This document shows, piece by piece, positions 41,859 through 50,262 of a stretch of DNA of 64,000 nt. Origin of the DNA: an uncultured Eubacteriales bacterium (lineage in GTDB: Bacteria > Bacillota > Clostridia > Christensenellales > CAG-917); assembly GCA_900548005.1 (NCBI GenBank), contig URIZ01000007.1:8243-72242 (forward strand), read 5' to 3'. Below the pieces are notes generated by a model. That model made no database searches. It was not told the DNA's origin and saw nothing but the letters and a program-made list of their open reading frames with translations. Position numbers and translations under genes: made by a program. Numbering within the stretch: the first letter of the stretch is position 1; every line of letters starts with the position of its first letter.

Positions 41859-43580
41859 CTATATCACAGTCACGCTTTTTGCGAGATTTCTCGGTTTGTC
41901 GGGGTTTAGCCCAAGACACAGAGATGCGGTCAAAGCAAGATTTTGCAAGGGTATGACGGACAAAATCGGATATAGATTTTCATCGTTTACCTTAGGAAGA
42001 ACATACGTTTTGTCGGCGCATAAGTTGTCCGATACGCCTATGGCATAGACGTATGCTCCGCGTGATTGCAACTCTTTTATCGCCGCATTGACTCTGTCTT
42101 GGTCGCGCGTGTTTGTGGCAATCACGTATGCAACGCTCTTGTCGTCAACAAGGGCAATCGAGCCGTGTTTCAGCTCTCCCGCGCCGTATGCGTCGGCAAA
42201 TTTGCAAGTGATTTCCTTGAATTTCAGCGCGCCTTCTTGCGCCGTGACGTTGTCTATGCCTTTGCCGATAAAGAAGATGTTTTTGTTTTTTACAAACGGC
42301 TCATAAAGGTCTTTTGCCGTGCACGTTTCGGCAGCGCGCGACAGCTCGTCTATCACGGCTTTTTGTATGCGTTCGCCCGTCTTTTCTTTTGAGAGCATAT
42401 ACAGTGCAAGCAGTTGGCATACGTAAGATTTTGTTGCGGCAACGGCAACTTCCGCACCTGCGCCGATAAACACGCTTTCGTCCGCCATAAACGTGACGGA
42501 GCTTTCTTTCACGTTGGTTATCGCAAGTGTTTTTGCGCCCATAGCTTTGCATTTTGCAAGCGCGAAAAGTGTGTCGGCGGTCTCTCCGCTTTGAGTGGTG
42601 AACACGCAAAGGCAGTTTTCGTCCACAAAGCGTTCGTCGTCAATCTCGCTTGCAACGACTGCGCTTGACATAATCCCCGCTTGTTCAAAGACAACTTTTC
42701 CGTATCGGCTTGCGTGATACGCTGTGCCGCACCCGAAAAATATCATGCGTTTTGCGTTGCGAATCATATCCGTGACGGACGGGGTTATGGAGTGTGATAT
42801 TTCAGAGTATGCGTTTTTCAGAGCGGTGGGAATTTCGTCTATTTCCGCGCGCATATAGCAGGAGCAGTATTTCGGCGCGGAGCGGTCGGTTTGTCTGAAC
42901 GGCTTGTCTATTTGTTTGCCTTGCTTGAAAAATCGCACCCCGTCCTTGCTCATCACGGCGGTTTCGCCGTCGCATAGCACTGCAACGAGGTTTGTGTACG
43001 GCGTGATTGCAAGAGCGGCGCTTGCAACGATACATTCTCCCTTGCCTTTGCCCACCGCCAAAGACGCGCCGCGCCTGTGCATATACACGCAATCGTCACC
43101 CGTTTTGAGCGCGAGAAAAGTTGCCGCGCCGTTGAGTTTGTCTGCGACTTTTTGTATTGTGGACACCATATCGCCGTCATAGGTGACGGACAAAAGATGC
43201 GCTATAATCTCGCTGTCCGTGTCCGAAACGAAGGGAATACCCATGCTTGTCAGGCTGTCTTTGAGCTCGGCGAAATTGGTGATCACTCCGTTGTGTGCCA
43301 CGGCAAATCGCTTGTCAAAGGACAAGTGCGGATGCGCGTTGGCTTGGCTGGGTTTGCCGTGAGTTGCCCACCGCGTATGCCCGATGCCCGTGTGAGAGTG
43401 GACATCGGGTGTGATTTTGGCAAGGTCGCTCACTCTGCCGCTTGTCTTGAAAAGGCATATTTTGTCCGTCAAAAAAGCCGCGCCCGCGCTGTCGTAGCCG
43501 CGATATTCCAATGTTGCAAGCCCGTCAAGCACCACTTGCCGCGCGCTCCTAAAGCCCGTGTATCCGATGATTCCGCACAT
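41859..43580 (-). CDS. glmS: Glutamine-fructose-6-phosphate aminotransferase
   Basis: 573 aa, slightly shorter than the usual 600-610. It makes glucosamine-6-phosphate for peptidoglycan. The N-terminal nucleophile Cys2 is in MCGIIGYTG. The glutaminase half has GHTRWATHGKP, SDTDSE and a YDGDM block. The isomerase half has two SIS domains, with FFGCGTAYHAS, TTQSGETADTL and ELKHGSIALVDD. The last residues, NLAKSVTVI, match the family's end. There is no glmS ribozyme: a -10-like box (TACACT, minus strand 43594-43589) lies 8 bases from the ATG, and no SD is visible. Confidence 0.96.
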   Translation of the reverse strand: MCGIIGYTGFRSARQVVLDGLATLEYRGYDSAGAAFLTDKICLFKTSGRVSDLAKITPDVHSHTGIGHTRWATHGKPSQANAHPHLSFDKRFAVAHNGVITNFAELKDSLTSMGIPFVSDTDSEIIAHLLSVTYDGDMVSTIQKVADKLNGAATFLALKTGDDCVYMHRRGASLAVGKGKGECIVASAALAITPYTNLVAVLCDGETAVMSKDGVRFFKQGKQIDKPFRQTDRSAPKYCSCYMRAEIDEIPTALKNAYSEISHSITPSVTDMIRNAKRMIFFGCGTAYHASRYGKVVFEQAGIMSSAVVASEIDDERFVDENCLCVFTTQSGETADTLFALAKCKAMGAKTLAITNVKESSVTFMADESVFIGAGAEVAVAATKSYVCQLLALYMLSKEKTGERIQKAVIDELSRAAETCTAKDLYEPFVKNKNIFFIGKGIDNVTAQEGALKFKEITCKFADAYGAGELKHGSIALVDDKSVAYVIATNTRDQDRVNAAIKELQSRGAYVYAIGVSDNLCADKTYVLPKVNDENLYPILSVIPLQNLALTASLCLGLNPDKPRNLAKSVTVI

Positions 43581-43722
43581 TATAATTTAGTGTATGACGC
43601 CCGTTTGTAGATTGTGAATCGCAACAAGCCGCAAAAGCCGCTCGCAACGCAAAATATCGCAAAAAACGCCCCGAAAATGAGCGAAACAAGCGGAAAAATC
43701 AAAAAATATCCGCATTGCGCTA

Positions 43723-43751
43723 TTGTATTCGCGCGCGAAATATGTTATCAT
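43723..43751 (+). promoter_or_regulatory. Promoter of second DUF2804 gene
   Basis: TTGTAT at 43723-43728, 17-bp spacer, TATCAT at 43746-43751. SD-like gggag precedes the ATG at 43782. Confidence 0.65.
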
Positions 43752-43781
43752 CTACTATATTAAATCCTTTGGGAGAGTATT

Positions 43782-44819
43782 ATGCAAAACGAAATCACAC
43801 AACCCATCGACCTTTTGAACGCGGATGGCAACATCGCTCAACCCGGTTTTGCCAAAAAAATGCTTTACAACTACAATCGCGAGAACGTAAAAGCCAAAAA
43901 AACACGCCTTAAAGAGTGGGATTACTACTATATCGCCAACAACGAGTTTGCGCTTTGTCTGACAATCAGCGACATGGGCTACATCGGCGCATTGTCTCTC
44001 ACCGTCATGGACTTTGTCACTCCCGCGCAATTCACCAATTCTGCGGTGTGCCTGTTCCCCATGGGCAAGTTCAATATGCCCACGACAAGCGAAAAGGGCG
44101 ACTGCTCCTGGAAAATCGGCAAAGTGGAGATGTCTTTCACCAACGACGGCACAACTCGTCATCTCACCGGCAAATATCCCAACGCCGACAAGCTCGGCAC
44201 GGACGTAACATGGGACGTCACTCTCGACAGAGTCCCCGAAGAGAGCATGGTCATCGCCACGCCATTTGACAAGCCCAAACACTTCTATTTCAACCAAAAA
44301 ATCAACTGCATGCGCGCCCAAGGCAGCTTCACGCTCGGCGACAAAGTCTGCACCTTCGATGCAAAAGACTCTCTTGCCACGCTCGACTGGGGCCGCGGCG
44401 TTTGGACTTATGACAACACGTGGTATTGGGGCAGTTTGCAAACCTATCTCAAAGACGGCTCGACTTTCGGCTGGAACTTGGGCTACGGTTTTGGCAATAC
44501 GTCCGCCGCAAGCGAAGATATGCTCTTCTACAACGGCAAATCCCACAAGATCGGCAGGGTGGAATTTATCATCCCCGGCGACAAAGAAGGCGAGCCGCGC
44601 TATATGGAAGACTGGAAATTCGTCTCCGATGACGGCAGACTCGATTGCACCTTCCATCCGCTCATCGATCGCTGCGAGCCCGTCGATCTCAAGTTCCTTT
44701 GCATGATTCCCCACCAAGTTTTTGGTTATGTTTCGGGCACCGCAACTCTTGATGACGGCACTGTGATTGAGTTGGATAATGTATTGTGTTTTGCCGAGAA
44801 AGTCCACAACAAATGGTGA
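43782..44819 (+). CDS. DUF2804 domain protein, copy 2
   Basis: 345 aa, a diverged paralogue of 34422-35531 and about 24 aa shorter, mainly at the N-terminus. Shared order of blocks: LLNADGNIAQPGFAKKMLYN, KEWDYYYIANNEFAL, CMRAQGSFTLGDKVCTFD, ATLDWGRGVWTYDNTWYWG, the final HQVFGYVSGTATLDDGTVIE. No signal peptide or membrane helix. The function is unknown. As with copy 1, the gene is followed directly by fold-back repeats. Confidence 0.85.
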   Translation: MQNEITQPIDLLNADGNIAQPGFAKKMLYNYNRENVKAKKTRLKEWDYYYIANNEFALCLTISDMGYIGALSLTVMDFVTPAQFTNSAVCLFPMGKFNMPTTSEKGDCSWKIGKVEMSFTNDGTTRHLTGKYPNADKLGTDVTWDVTLDRVPEESMVIATPFDKPKHFYFNQKINCMRAQGSFTLGDKVCTFDAKDSLATLDWGRGVWTYDNTWYWGSLQTYLKDGSTFGWNLGYGFGNTSAASEDMLFYNGKSHKIGRVEFIIPGDKEGEPRYMEDWKFVSDDGRLDCTFHPLIDRCEPVDLKFLCMIPHQVFGYVSGTATLDDGTVIELDNVLCFAEKVHNKW

Positions 44820-44822
44820 TTT

Positions 44823-44944
44823 GAGTGTGCTATTGAGCGACTAGCATCGTCAGATGCCCCACCCGTCAACTCATTTACGCTCAGTAAATTAGGGTTGCCG
44901 TGCGGGAGACATCTTCCTTGCTATTCATCTCAATATCCCACTCA
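44823..44944. repeat. Fold-back repeat R2
   Basis: 122 bp with inverted ends gagtgtgctattgag / ctcaatatcccactc. The middle differs from R1 and R3 but still pairs (atttac/gtaaat). It begins 4 bp after the DUF2804 copy 2 stop codon. Confidence 0.85.
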
Positions 44945-44947
44945 AAT

Positions 44948-45069
44948 GAGCGTGCTATTTGACGAACAACTGCGTCAGAAGCATCTTGCAGCCAAGTCAC
45001 GTACGTCTTGTACGTTGGGCTTGTCTGCCAGACACTTCTTCCTTGTTCTTCATCTCAATATCTCACTCA
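44948..45069. repeat. Fold-back repeat R3
   Basis: 122 bp in tandem with R2, ends gagcgtgctattt / ctcaatatctcactc, inner acgtac/gtacgt and ccaa/ttgg as in R1. Confidence 0.85.
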
Positions 45070-45073
45070 AATT

Positions 45074-45115
45074 GAGCGTGCTATTTGGCGTGATACTGCG
45101 TCAAATCGTTGCGCC
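45074..45115. repeat. Fold-back repeat R4, truncated
   Basis: Only the left end is present: gagcgtgctatttgg...actgcgtcaa, then the match to R1-R3 is lost. Confidence 0.65.
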
Positions 45116-45530
45116 CGAAACGAAAACTTGTTCGGAGCATACTTATAAACGGAATGTGTAACTTCAAAGACGGAATTGGAGCCGCAACGACGAGATTGTT
45201 GAGCGGTCTTATGCCGAGCACTTATTCAAGGTGTACTTATTCACGGTATGTGCATATTCGGAGTGAGCGTTCGCAAGGCGAACGCCAAGATAAGCGCCGA
45301 GCTTGATGGTTGTACGAGCGACTGCGCCGTGTTGTTGCGGAGCTGGCGCACAAAGCGTGGTGGCATAACAAGGGGACGATACTTTTCTATGCGAGTGCCG
45401 ACTTCCCCTCTTCGAGCGATGTGTGGCTAAAAAGAGAAAGCACTATGTTCGAGAAGTAGGGGAAAGCCCGAAGGGAAGGGGTAATGTTGCATTAAAAGTA
45501 CACGACGAAAACTTAAAGACACAAATATAT
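45116..45530. other. Intergenic stretch with hairpins, no gene recognised
   Basis: About 415 bp. There is a clean hairpin gcgttcgc/gcgaacgc near 45266-45286 and an imperfect inverted pair (cttcccct... / ...aggggaa) near 45408-45472. Short open frames lack SD sites and familiar residues. It may be decayed sequence or a structured leader for the next gene. Confidence 0.45.
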
Positions 45531-45543
45531 ATCGGAGACCACT

Positions 45544-46266
45544 ATGGAATACAATGGTGAAGGTGTGCATGCGCTTGTGTGCGCGGTGGAAGACCTTGAA
45601 AGTTCCAACCTGATTTTTATTGACAGAAAGCTCAAGCCGCTGCTCAAATGCTTGGCGTATTATCCCGAGTTTCGCTCGGTGTTTGCGTATTGCGCGCAAG
45701 GTTTTGACTATGAAACCGAAAAGCGCAAAGCCATGGCAAAACTTGGTGACAGCGACATTTTCCGCTTGCCAAAAAATCCGAAAACGCTTGTGCAACTTGT
45801 CAGCAACATGCTTGTGGAGTTTGACGCAGGCAGCATGGATTTGGTGACGTTTTCGTCCACATACTATCCGCAAGAGACAAAGCAAGCAAGTTTCGAGCAG
45901 TTCTGCACGAAGGTGATCGAGCCTTTCAAACTTGCCCTTGTCAGTCTTGTGGTGGAAGGCATTGACGAAGAGCCAAAGAGTGTGGAACGCACGGTGGAAT
46001 TTGCATCAAGCGGACTGCATCAACAGACCGAATATCTTCTTGTCAACATCTACAACACGGTGCAAGATGCGGAGATCACGCTTGACGAAAGAGCGGATTA
46101 TATGGTGATGCTCGAAGGCTTTGCGGCGGCTCTCGATGCAAGAGATTCGCTGATGATCAAGGCGATTTGGCTTGGTCTTAGAAAGGCTTTGACGGCTCAA
46201 CGTCTTTGCAAAAAAGAAGTGGAAAAGATAGGTGAAGTGCTGAGAATGTATCTCGTCACCAAATAA
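45544..46266 (+). CDS. Hypothetical protein
   Basis: 240 aa, SD ggaga before the ATG. Not recognised. No signal peptide, membrane helix or catalytic motif. The text is mostly alpha-helical with many Leu, Ala, Glu and Lys residues; the C-terminal half (about 140-235) reads as several helices. Probably a soluble cytoplasmic protein. It stands alone: repeats upstream and two strong terminators downstream. Confidence 0.7.
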   Translation: MEYNGEGVHALVCAVEDLESSNLIFIDRKLKPLLKCLAYYPEFRSVFAYCAQGFDYETEKRKAMAKLGDSDIFRLPKNPKTLVQLVSNMLVEFDAGSMDLVTFSSTYYPQETKQASFEQFCTKVIEPFKLALVSLVVEGIDEEPKSVERTVEFASSGLHQQTEYLLVNIYNTVQDAEITLDERADYMVMLEGFAAALDARDSLMIKAIWLGLRKALTAQRLCKKEVEKIGEVLRMYLVTK

Positions 46267-46295
46267 GCAAAAATCACTCAAAAACAATCAAACAC

Positions 46296-46336
46296 GAGCT
46301 TTATCTCATCAAAACAAGCGGATAAAGCTCTTTTTA
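46296..46336 (+). terminator. Terminator after the hypothetical gene
   Basis: gagctttatc (46296-46305) pairs perfectly with gataaagctc (46321-46330), followed by tttttat. Confidence 0.9.
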
Positions 46337-46375
46337 TATCCATAACACACACAAAAAAGCAAAAACCAAGCAACA

Positions 46376-46408
46376 AAAAAATCACACTCAAACGAGCGTG
46401 ATTTTTTG
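46376..46408. terminator. Bidirectional terminator
   Basis: A-run plus atcacactc paired with gagcgtgat plus a T-run, between the convergent hypothetical (+) and P-type ATPase (-) genes. Confidence 0.88.
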
Positions 46409-46545
46409 TTTTGGAGTTGTGATTGCGCAAGCACCCTAATAGAGCAAGCAAGCCGAGTTTATAGCACTGCGATTGTGCAAACTCGCTGGTTTTGCAATCA
46501 CTGCGGTTGTACATGTGCAACCACTGCTTTTATGCAGGCATGCGG

Positions 46546-49248
46546 TTATGCAAGCACGATGCCTTTTTTCTTGCGGATCGCTCTTGCGATTGCTTTGACA
46601 ATCTCAACAAGCGGAATGACGGACACTGCAAGAGCCATTGCAACGCCGTATTCGATGGCGTCGAGTTTTGCAAGTTCAAAAGCGTTGGCAAGGAAGGGGA
46701 CTTCCACAACGACCGTGGTGAGTACAAGCGACAATGCCGCCGCGCCCCAAAGCCACACGTTTTGCTTTTTGATCGTAAACACCGAGCCGTGCAACGAGCG
46801 CATGTTGAAGGAGTGGAATATTTCCGCCATCGACAGCGTCAGAAAAGCCATGGACGAGCCGAGCATATTGGCGTATTCGTGGGGATTGATCGCCATTGCG
46901 TCGGCGTGGTGATCCATCCCTGCAAGCACGTAGTAGCCGATGAAATAGGATGCAAGCGTGATGAGTGTCAAGAACACTCCCTGATAGCAGATTGCCGCGC
47001 CCATACCGCCTGCAAAGATGCCGTCTTTGGAGTTTCTGGGCGGACGGGACATGATATCCTTTTCGGGAGCTTCCATGCCCAGCGAGAGCGCGGGGAAACA
47101 GTCGGTGATAAGGTTGATCCAAAGAAGGTGCGCCGGCTTGAAGATCGTAAATCCCGCAGGCGTTGCCACAAATATAGACAGAACTTCGGACAGGTTGGAC
47201 GCAAGCAAGAATTGGATTGCCTTGCGGATGTTGTCGTATATACGTCTGCCTTCGCCCGCCGCCGAAACGATTGTTGCAAAGTTGTCGTCTGCAAGGATCA
47301 TATCCGCAACGTTTTTGGTGACGTCAGTGCCTGTGATGCCCATGCCAACGCCTATGTCCGCGTTCTTGATTGACGGAGCGTCGTTGACGCCGTCGCCGGT
47401 CATTGCGGTGATATAGCCCTTGTTGCGCCACGCATTGACGATACGCGTTTTATGTTCGGGTTGCACGCGCGCGTAGACGGAGAAGTTTTCCACTTCCTTT
47501 TCAAAGTCTTCGTCGCTGATTTTGTCAAGTTCCGCACCCGTGATCGCTTGCGATGCGTCGGTGATGATGCCAAGCTCCATTGCGATTGCCACGGCGGTGT
47601 CCTTGTGGTCGCCCGTGATCATGATGGGACGTATGCCTGCCTTTTTGCATTCCACGATTGCGTCTTTCACTTCGGGGCGGACGGGGTCTATCATGCCGAC
47701 AAGCCCCACAAAGCACAAGTCGGTTTCGACAAGATCGCTCTCGTATTTTTCGGGAAGCGCGGCAAGGTCTTTCTTTGCAAGGGCAAGGACTCTGAGAGCC
47801 TTGTCTGCCATCTCCTTGTTTTTGGCAAGGATTTCGGCACGCTTGTTGTCCGTCATAGGCGCGATTTTGCCGTCTTCGACAAGCGACGTGCAACGCTTGA
47901 TTATCTCATCGGGCGCGCCTTTTGTGAATTGAATATATTTGCCGCCCGCATCGTGCACGGTGGTCATCATCTTGCGCATGGAATCGAAGGGAATCTCTCC
48001 GACACGCGGCAATTCGAGCTTTCTGTCGTTCTTGTCAAGACCGAGCGAGTGAGCATAGTTGACAAGCGCGTTTTCGGTGGGTTCGCCCACGGCTTCGCCT
48101 TTGTCGGTGTCAAACTCCGCGTCGGAGCAAAGCGACATACCGTCTGCAAGCAAGTTTTCGTCATCCGAGAAATGCTCCACAACGGTCATCTTGTTTTGGG
48201 TGAGAGTGCCCGTCTTGTCCGAGCAAATGATTTGCGTGCAACCCAGCGTTTCCACGGCGGTGAGCTTGCGGATGATTGCGTTGCGCTTTGACATGTTGGT
48301 CACGCCGATTGACAGCACGATTGTCACGACGGTTGCAAGCCCTTCGGGGATAGCGGCGACTGCAAGCGATACTGCAATCATAAACGTGTTGAGAATGGTG
48401 CTTGCGGTGTCCGATTTCAACGTGCCGTCAACGCCTGCGCGGATGAGCGATACTGCAAATATCACAACGCAAATGCCAAGCACGAGATAGGTCAGCACTT
48501 TGCTAAGCTGCGACAGCTTTTGTTGCAAGGGGGTTTTGCCTTCCTTTGCGGTGGTGAGAGCGGTGGCGATTTTGCCCATTTCGGTGTCCATACCCGTTGC
48601 GGTGACAACGGCTTTGCCGCGCCCGTACACGACGGTGCTGCCCATAAACACCATATTTTTGCGATCGCCGAGCGGCACGTCCGAGCCGTCTTCACGCACG
48701 ATTTCGCCGTCCTGTTTCAGCACGGGCACGGATTCGCCCGTGAGCGCGGCTTCTTCGGCTTTCATGCTTGCGCACTCGATGATACGCGCGTCGGCAGGCA
48801 CGGAGTCGCCCGCTTCGAGCACGATGACGTCGCCCACAACCAAGTCTTCGCTCTTGACGGTGATTTGCTTGCCGTCACGCAACACTTTGCTTGTGGCGGC
48901 GGCTATCTCTTGCAGCGCGTCGATTGCCTTTTCCGCCTTGCTCTCTTGCACAACGCCGAGAATTGCGTTGATAAGCACCACAGCCATGATGATGATCACG
49001 TCCGAGGGGAACTCGCCGTTGATGCCCGACATAATGCCCGAGATGACGGCGGCGACAATGAGAATGATTGTCATCGGCTCTGCAAACTGTTTTAGAAAGC
49101 GCAGGAACATATTTTCCTTTTTGCCTTCGGCAAGTTTGTTTTTGCCGTTCTTTTCCAGCCTGTAAGACGCTTCGGCGGTGGACAGACCGTTTTTTGCGGA
49201 CTGCACTTCGTCAAGCACTTGGCTCGCGTTTTTCTGATACTCTTTCAT
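46546..49248 (-). CDS. P-type cation-transporting ATPase (Ca2+/Mn2+ class, P2A-like)
   Basis: 900 aa from the ATG at 49248 (SD aaaggag). Full domain order: N-terminal actuator with TGES (LTGESVPVL), M4 motif PEGL in AAIPEGLATVVT, phosphorylation site DKTGTLT (Asp near 346), nucleotide-binding KGAPDEI, hinge TGDGVNDAPS, and M6 block WINLITDCFPAL. The C-terminal cation-ATPase domain continues to the end. These features match the PMCA/SPCA/PacL group that pumps Ca2+ or Mn2+ out of the cytoplasm. A riboswitch-like leader precedes the gene (49354-49472). If that leader senses Mn2+, the pump is more likely a Mn2+ exporter. Confidence 0.92.
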   Translation of the reverse strand: MKEYQKNASQVLDEVQSAKNGLSTAEASYRLEKNGKNKLAEGKKENMFLRFLKQFAEPMTIILIVAAVISGIMSGINGEFPSDVIIIMAVVLINAILGVVQESKAEKAIDALQEIAAATSKVLRDGKQITVKSEDLVVGDVIVLEAGDSVPADARIIECASMKAEEAALTGESVPVLKQDGEIVREDGSDVPLGDRKNMVFMGSTVVYGRGKAVVTATGMDTEMGKIATALTTAKEGKTPLQQKLSQLSKVLTYLVLGICVVIFAVSLIRAGVDGTLKSDTASTILNTFMIAVSLAVAAIPEGLATVVTIVLSIGVTNMSKRNAIIRKLTAVETLGCTQIICSDKTGTLTQNKMTVVEHFSDDENLLADGMSLCSDAEFDTDKGEAVGEPTENALVNYAHSLGLDKNDRKLELPRVGEIPFDSMRKMMTTVHDAGGKYIQFTKGAPDEIIKRCTSLVEDGKIAPMTDNKRAEILAKNKEMADKALRVLALAKKDLAALPEKYESDLVETDLCFVGLVGMIDPVRPEVKDAIVECKKAGIRPIMITGDHKDTAVAIAMELGIITDASQAITGAELDKISDEDFEKEVENFSVYARVQPEHKTRIVNAWRNKGYITAMTGDGVNDAPSIKNADIGVGMGITGTDVTKNVADMILADDNFATIVSAAGEGRRIYDNIRKAIQFLLASNLSEVLSIFVATPAGFTIFKPAHLLWINLITDCFPALSLGMEAPEKDIMSRPPRNSKDGIFAGGMGAAICYQGVFLTLITLASYFIGYYVLAGMDHHADAMAINPHEYANMLGSSMAFLTLSMAEIFHSFNMRSLHGSVFTIKKQNVWLWGAAALSLVLTTVVVEVPFLANAFELAKLDAIEYGVAMALAVSVIPLVEIVKAIARAIRKKKGIVLA

Positions 49249-49353
49249 AAATACTCCTTTTGGGTATTCCAATTTGTATATCCATATTATATTGTATACT
49301 TTGTATAGATTGCAATACTGTATGCATTTTGACGGATAGAAGGTCGGCCTTTT

Positions 49354-49389
49354 GTAAAAAAATAAAGACCTATCCGTGCGGATAAGTCT
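49354..49389 (-). terminator. Leader terminator upstream of the P-type ATPase
   Basis: Minus-strand hairpin agacttatcc / ggataggtct (10 bp, one G-T) with loop GCAC, followed by a T-rich run. It lies between the promoter and the ATG, so it must be read through for expression. Its left arm contains the cttat that also closes the upstream aptamer-like fold. Confidence 0.88.
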
Positions 49390-49472
49390 CATCGTTTCAA
49401 ATAAAACCGGAGCTGTATGCTCGTGCTAGCGGTGTTTATTACACTTGGGAAGTGCCGATTACTCCCTTATTT
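49382..49472 (-). promoter_or_regulatory. Riboswitch-like leader, candidate yybP-ykoY (Mn2+) class
   Basis: Read on the minus strand, the RNA begins ...aaataagggagtaa and ends ...gatgagacttat. ataag (49470-49466) can pair with cttat (49386-49382) to form P1. Inside are hairpins cactt/aagtg, gagc/gctc and cggttt/gaaacg. The gggagta after P1 and the agac before its 3' strand resemble the conserved parts of yybP-ykoY Mn2+ riboswitches, which often precede P-type ATPases. P1 and the terminator stem share cttat, so they exclude each other: an ON switch is predicted. The class assignment is from memory of the consensus. Confidence 0.6.
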
Positions 49473-49478
49473 GCCAAG

Positions 49479-49507
49479 ATTGTATCATAGATTCTTTTTG
49501 CCGTCAA
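49479..49507 (-). promoter_or_regulatory. Promoter of the P-type ATPase leader
   Basis: Minus strand: TTGACG (49507-49502), 17-bp spacer, TACAAT (49484-49479). Transcription would start near 49472, just at the beginning of the aptamer-like fold. Confidence 0.8.
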
Positions 49508-49546
49508 CAATAGTGATATATTTTTGCTTTTCATCGTTGGCTTTTG

Positions 49547-49574
49547 TTGCGTTTTTGCGCGATTGTGCTATGAT
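49547..49574 (+). promoter_or_regulatory. Promoter of the SprT-like gene (leaderless?)
   Basis: TTGCGT at 49547-49552, 16-bp spacer, TATGAT at 49569-49574. The ATG at 49581 is 6 bases after the -10 box, where transcription itself should start; no SD exists. Confidence 0.55.
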
Positions 49575-49580
49575 AGACGC

Positions 49581-50036
49581 ATGGAAAACGCATATCCGAA
49601 CATAGTCGTCAAGACGGACGAAAGGCTGAAAAACATCGTATACACAGTTGTGCGCGAGATTGAAAGCGTGGGCATAACTTGCCCGTCGCGCGTGCTTGTC
49701 AAGCCGTCAAGCGCGTATTCTCGCTACGGCTGGTGCAAGAGTAATCGTTTCAAAAGCGGAGAAACGGTCAACCCCAAATTGCCCTTTGATTTTGTCATCG
49801 GCATATCCACGCACATCGTCAACGACAAAGACGTCAAGGACGTTGTGGCGCACGAGCTGTTGCACGCCGTGGCAATGAGCGGCGGACAATGGCAAAAACC
49901 ACACCAACTTCAATGGAAACAAATGGCAAAATACGTCAATTCCGTCTTGGGATACAACGTGCAGACCACGGGCAAGAACATTCAAGTGGACGGCGCGCCC
50001 AAACGCAGACGGCAAAGGCGCGTCTTTTTCAGATGA
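49581..50036 (+). CDS. SprT-like zinc metalloprotease-fold protein
   Basis: 151 aa from the ATG at 49581. The HExxH zinc motif HELLHAV starts at His91, followed by HQLQWKQMAKYVN, the SprT-like arrangement. Earlier, VKPSSAYSRYGWCKSN corresponds to the family's N-terminal strand region. Human SPRTN is a DNA-protein-crosslink protease of this fold, but bacterial members have no firmly known role. The final residues are basic (PKRRRQRRVFFR). It is divergent from the P-type ATPase. Confidence 0.82.
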   Translation: MENAYPNIVVKTDERLKNIVYTVVREIESVGITCPSRVLVKPSSAYSRYGWCKSNRFKSGETVNPKLPFDFVIGISTHIVNDKDVKDVVAHELLHAVAMSGGQWQKPHQLQWKQMAKYVNSVLGYNVQTTGKNIQVDGAPKRRRQRRVFFR

Positions 50037-50186
50037 GCAAAAGGGCAGGTTAGATGTCGCAAAAAGGCGAGTTTTGCCGCAATATATCTTCGGTTTTCGG
50101 CTTGTTGTTCTTAGTGGCGGGCGTTGGCGGCGCAAACGGCAATCCGATGTGTTAGATGCTCAAAAACGATACGATTTGACAAAATA

Positions 50187-50215
50187 AAAGCACTCTTTGC
50201 GAGTGCTTTTTTTTT
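50187..50215. terminator. Terminator between SprT-like gene and convergent operon
   Basis: aaaagcactc / gagtgctttttttt with loop TTTGC. Nine T residues follow on the + strand; the A-rich left side may serve the minus strand. Confidence 0.93.
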
Positions 50216-50262
50216 CAATGTGATTTTGGAGCGTAATAGTCGATTCGGCAGTTTTGCTTCGC

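Noticed and set aside
43581..43781. glmS ribozyme upstream of glmS
   Set aside because: The 200 bp upstream lacks the ribozyme core, and promoter-like boxes lie right next to the ATG, leaving no room for a long leader.
45248..45430. 60-codon frame in the intergenic region before 45544
   Set aside because: No SD, no recognisable protein text, and it sits in a hairpin-rich stretch next to repeats.
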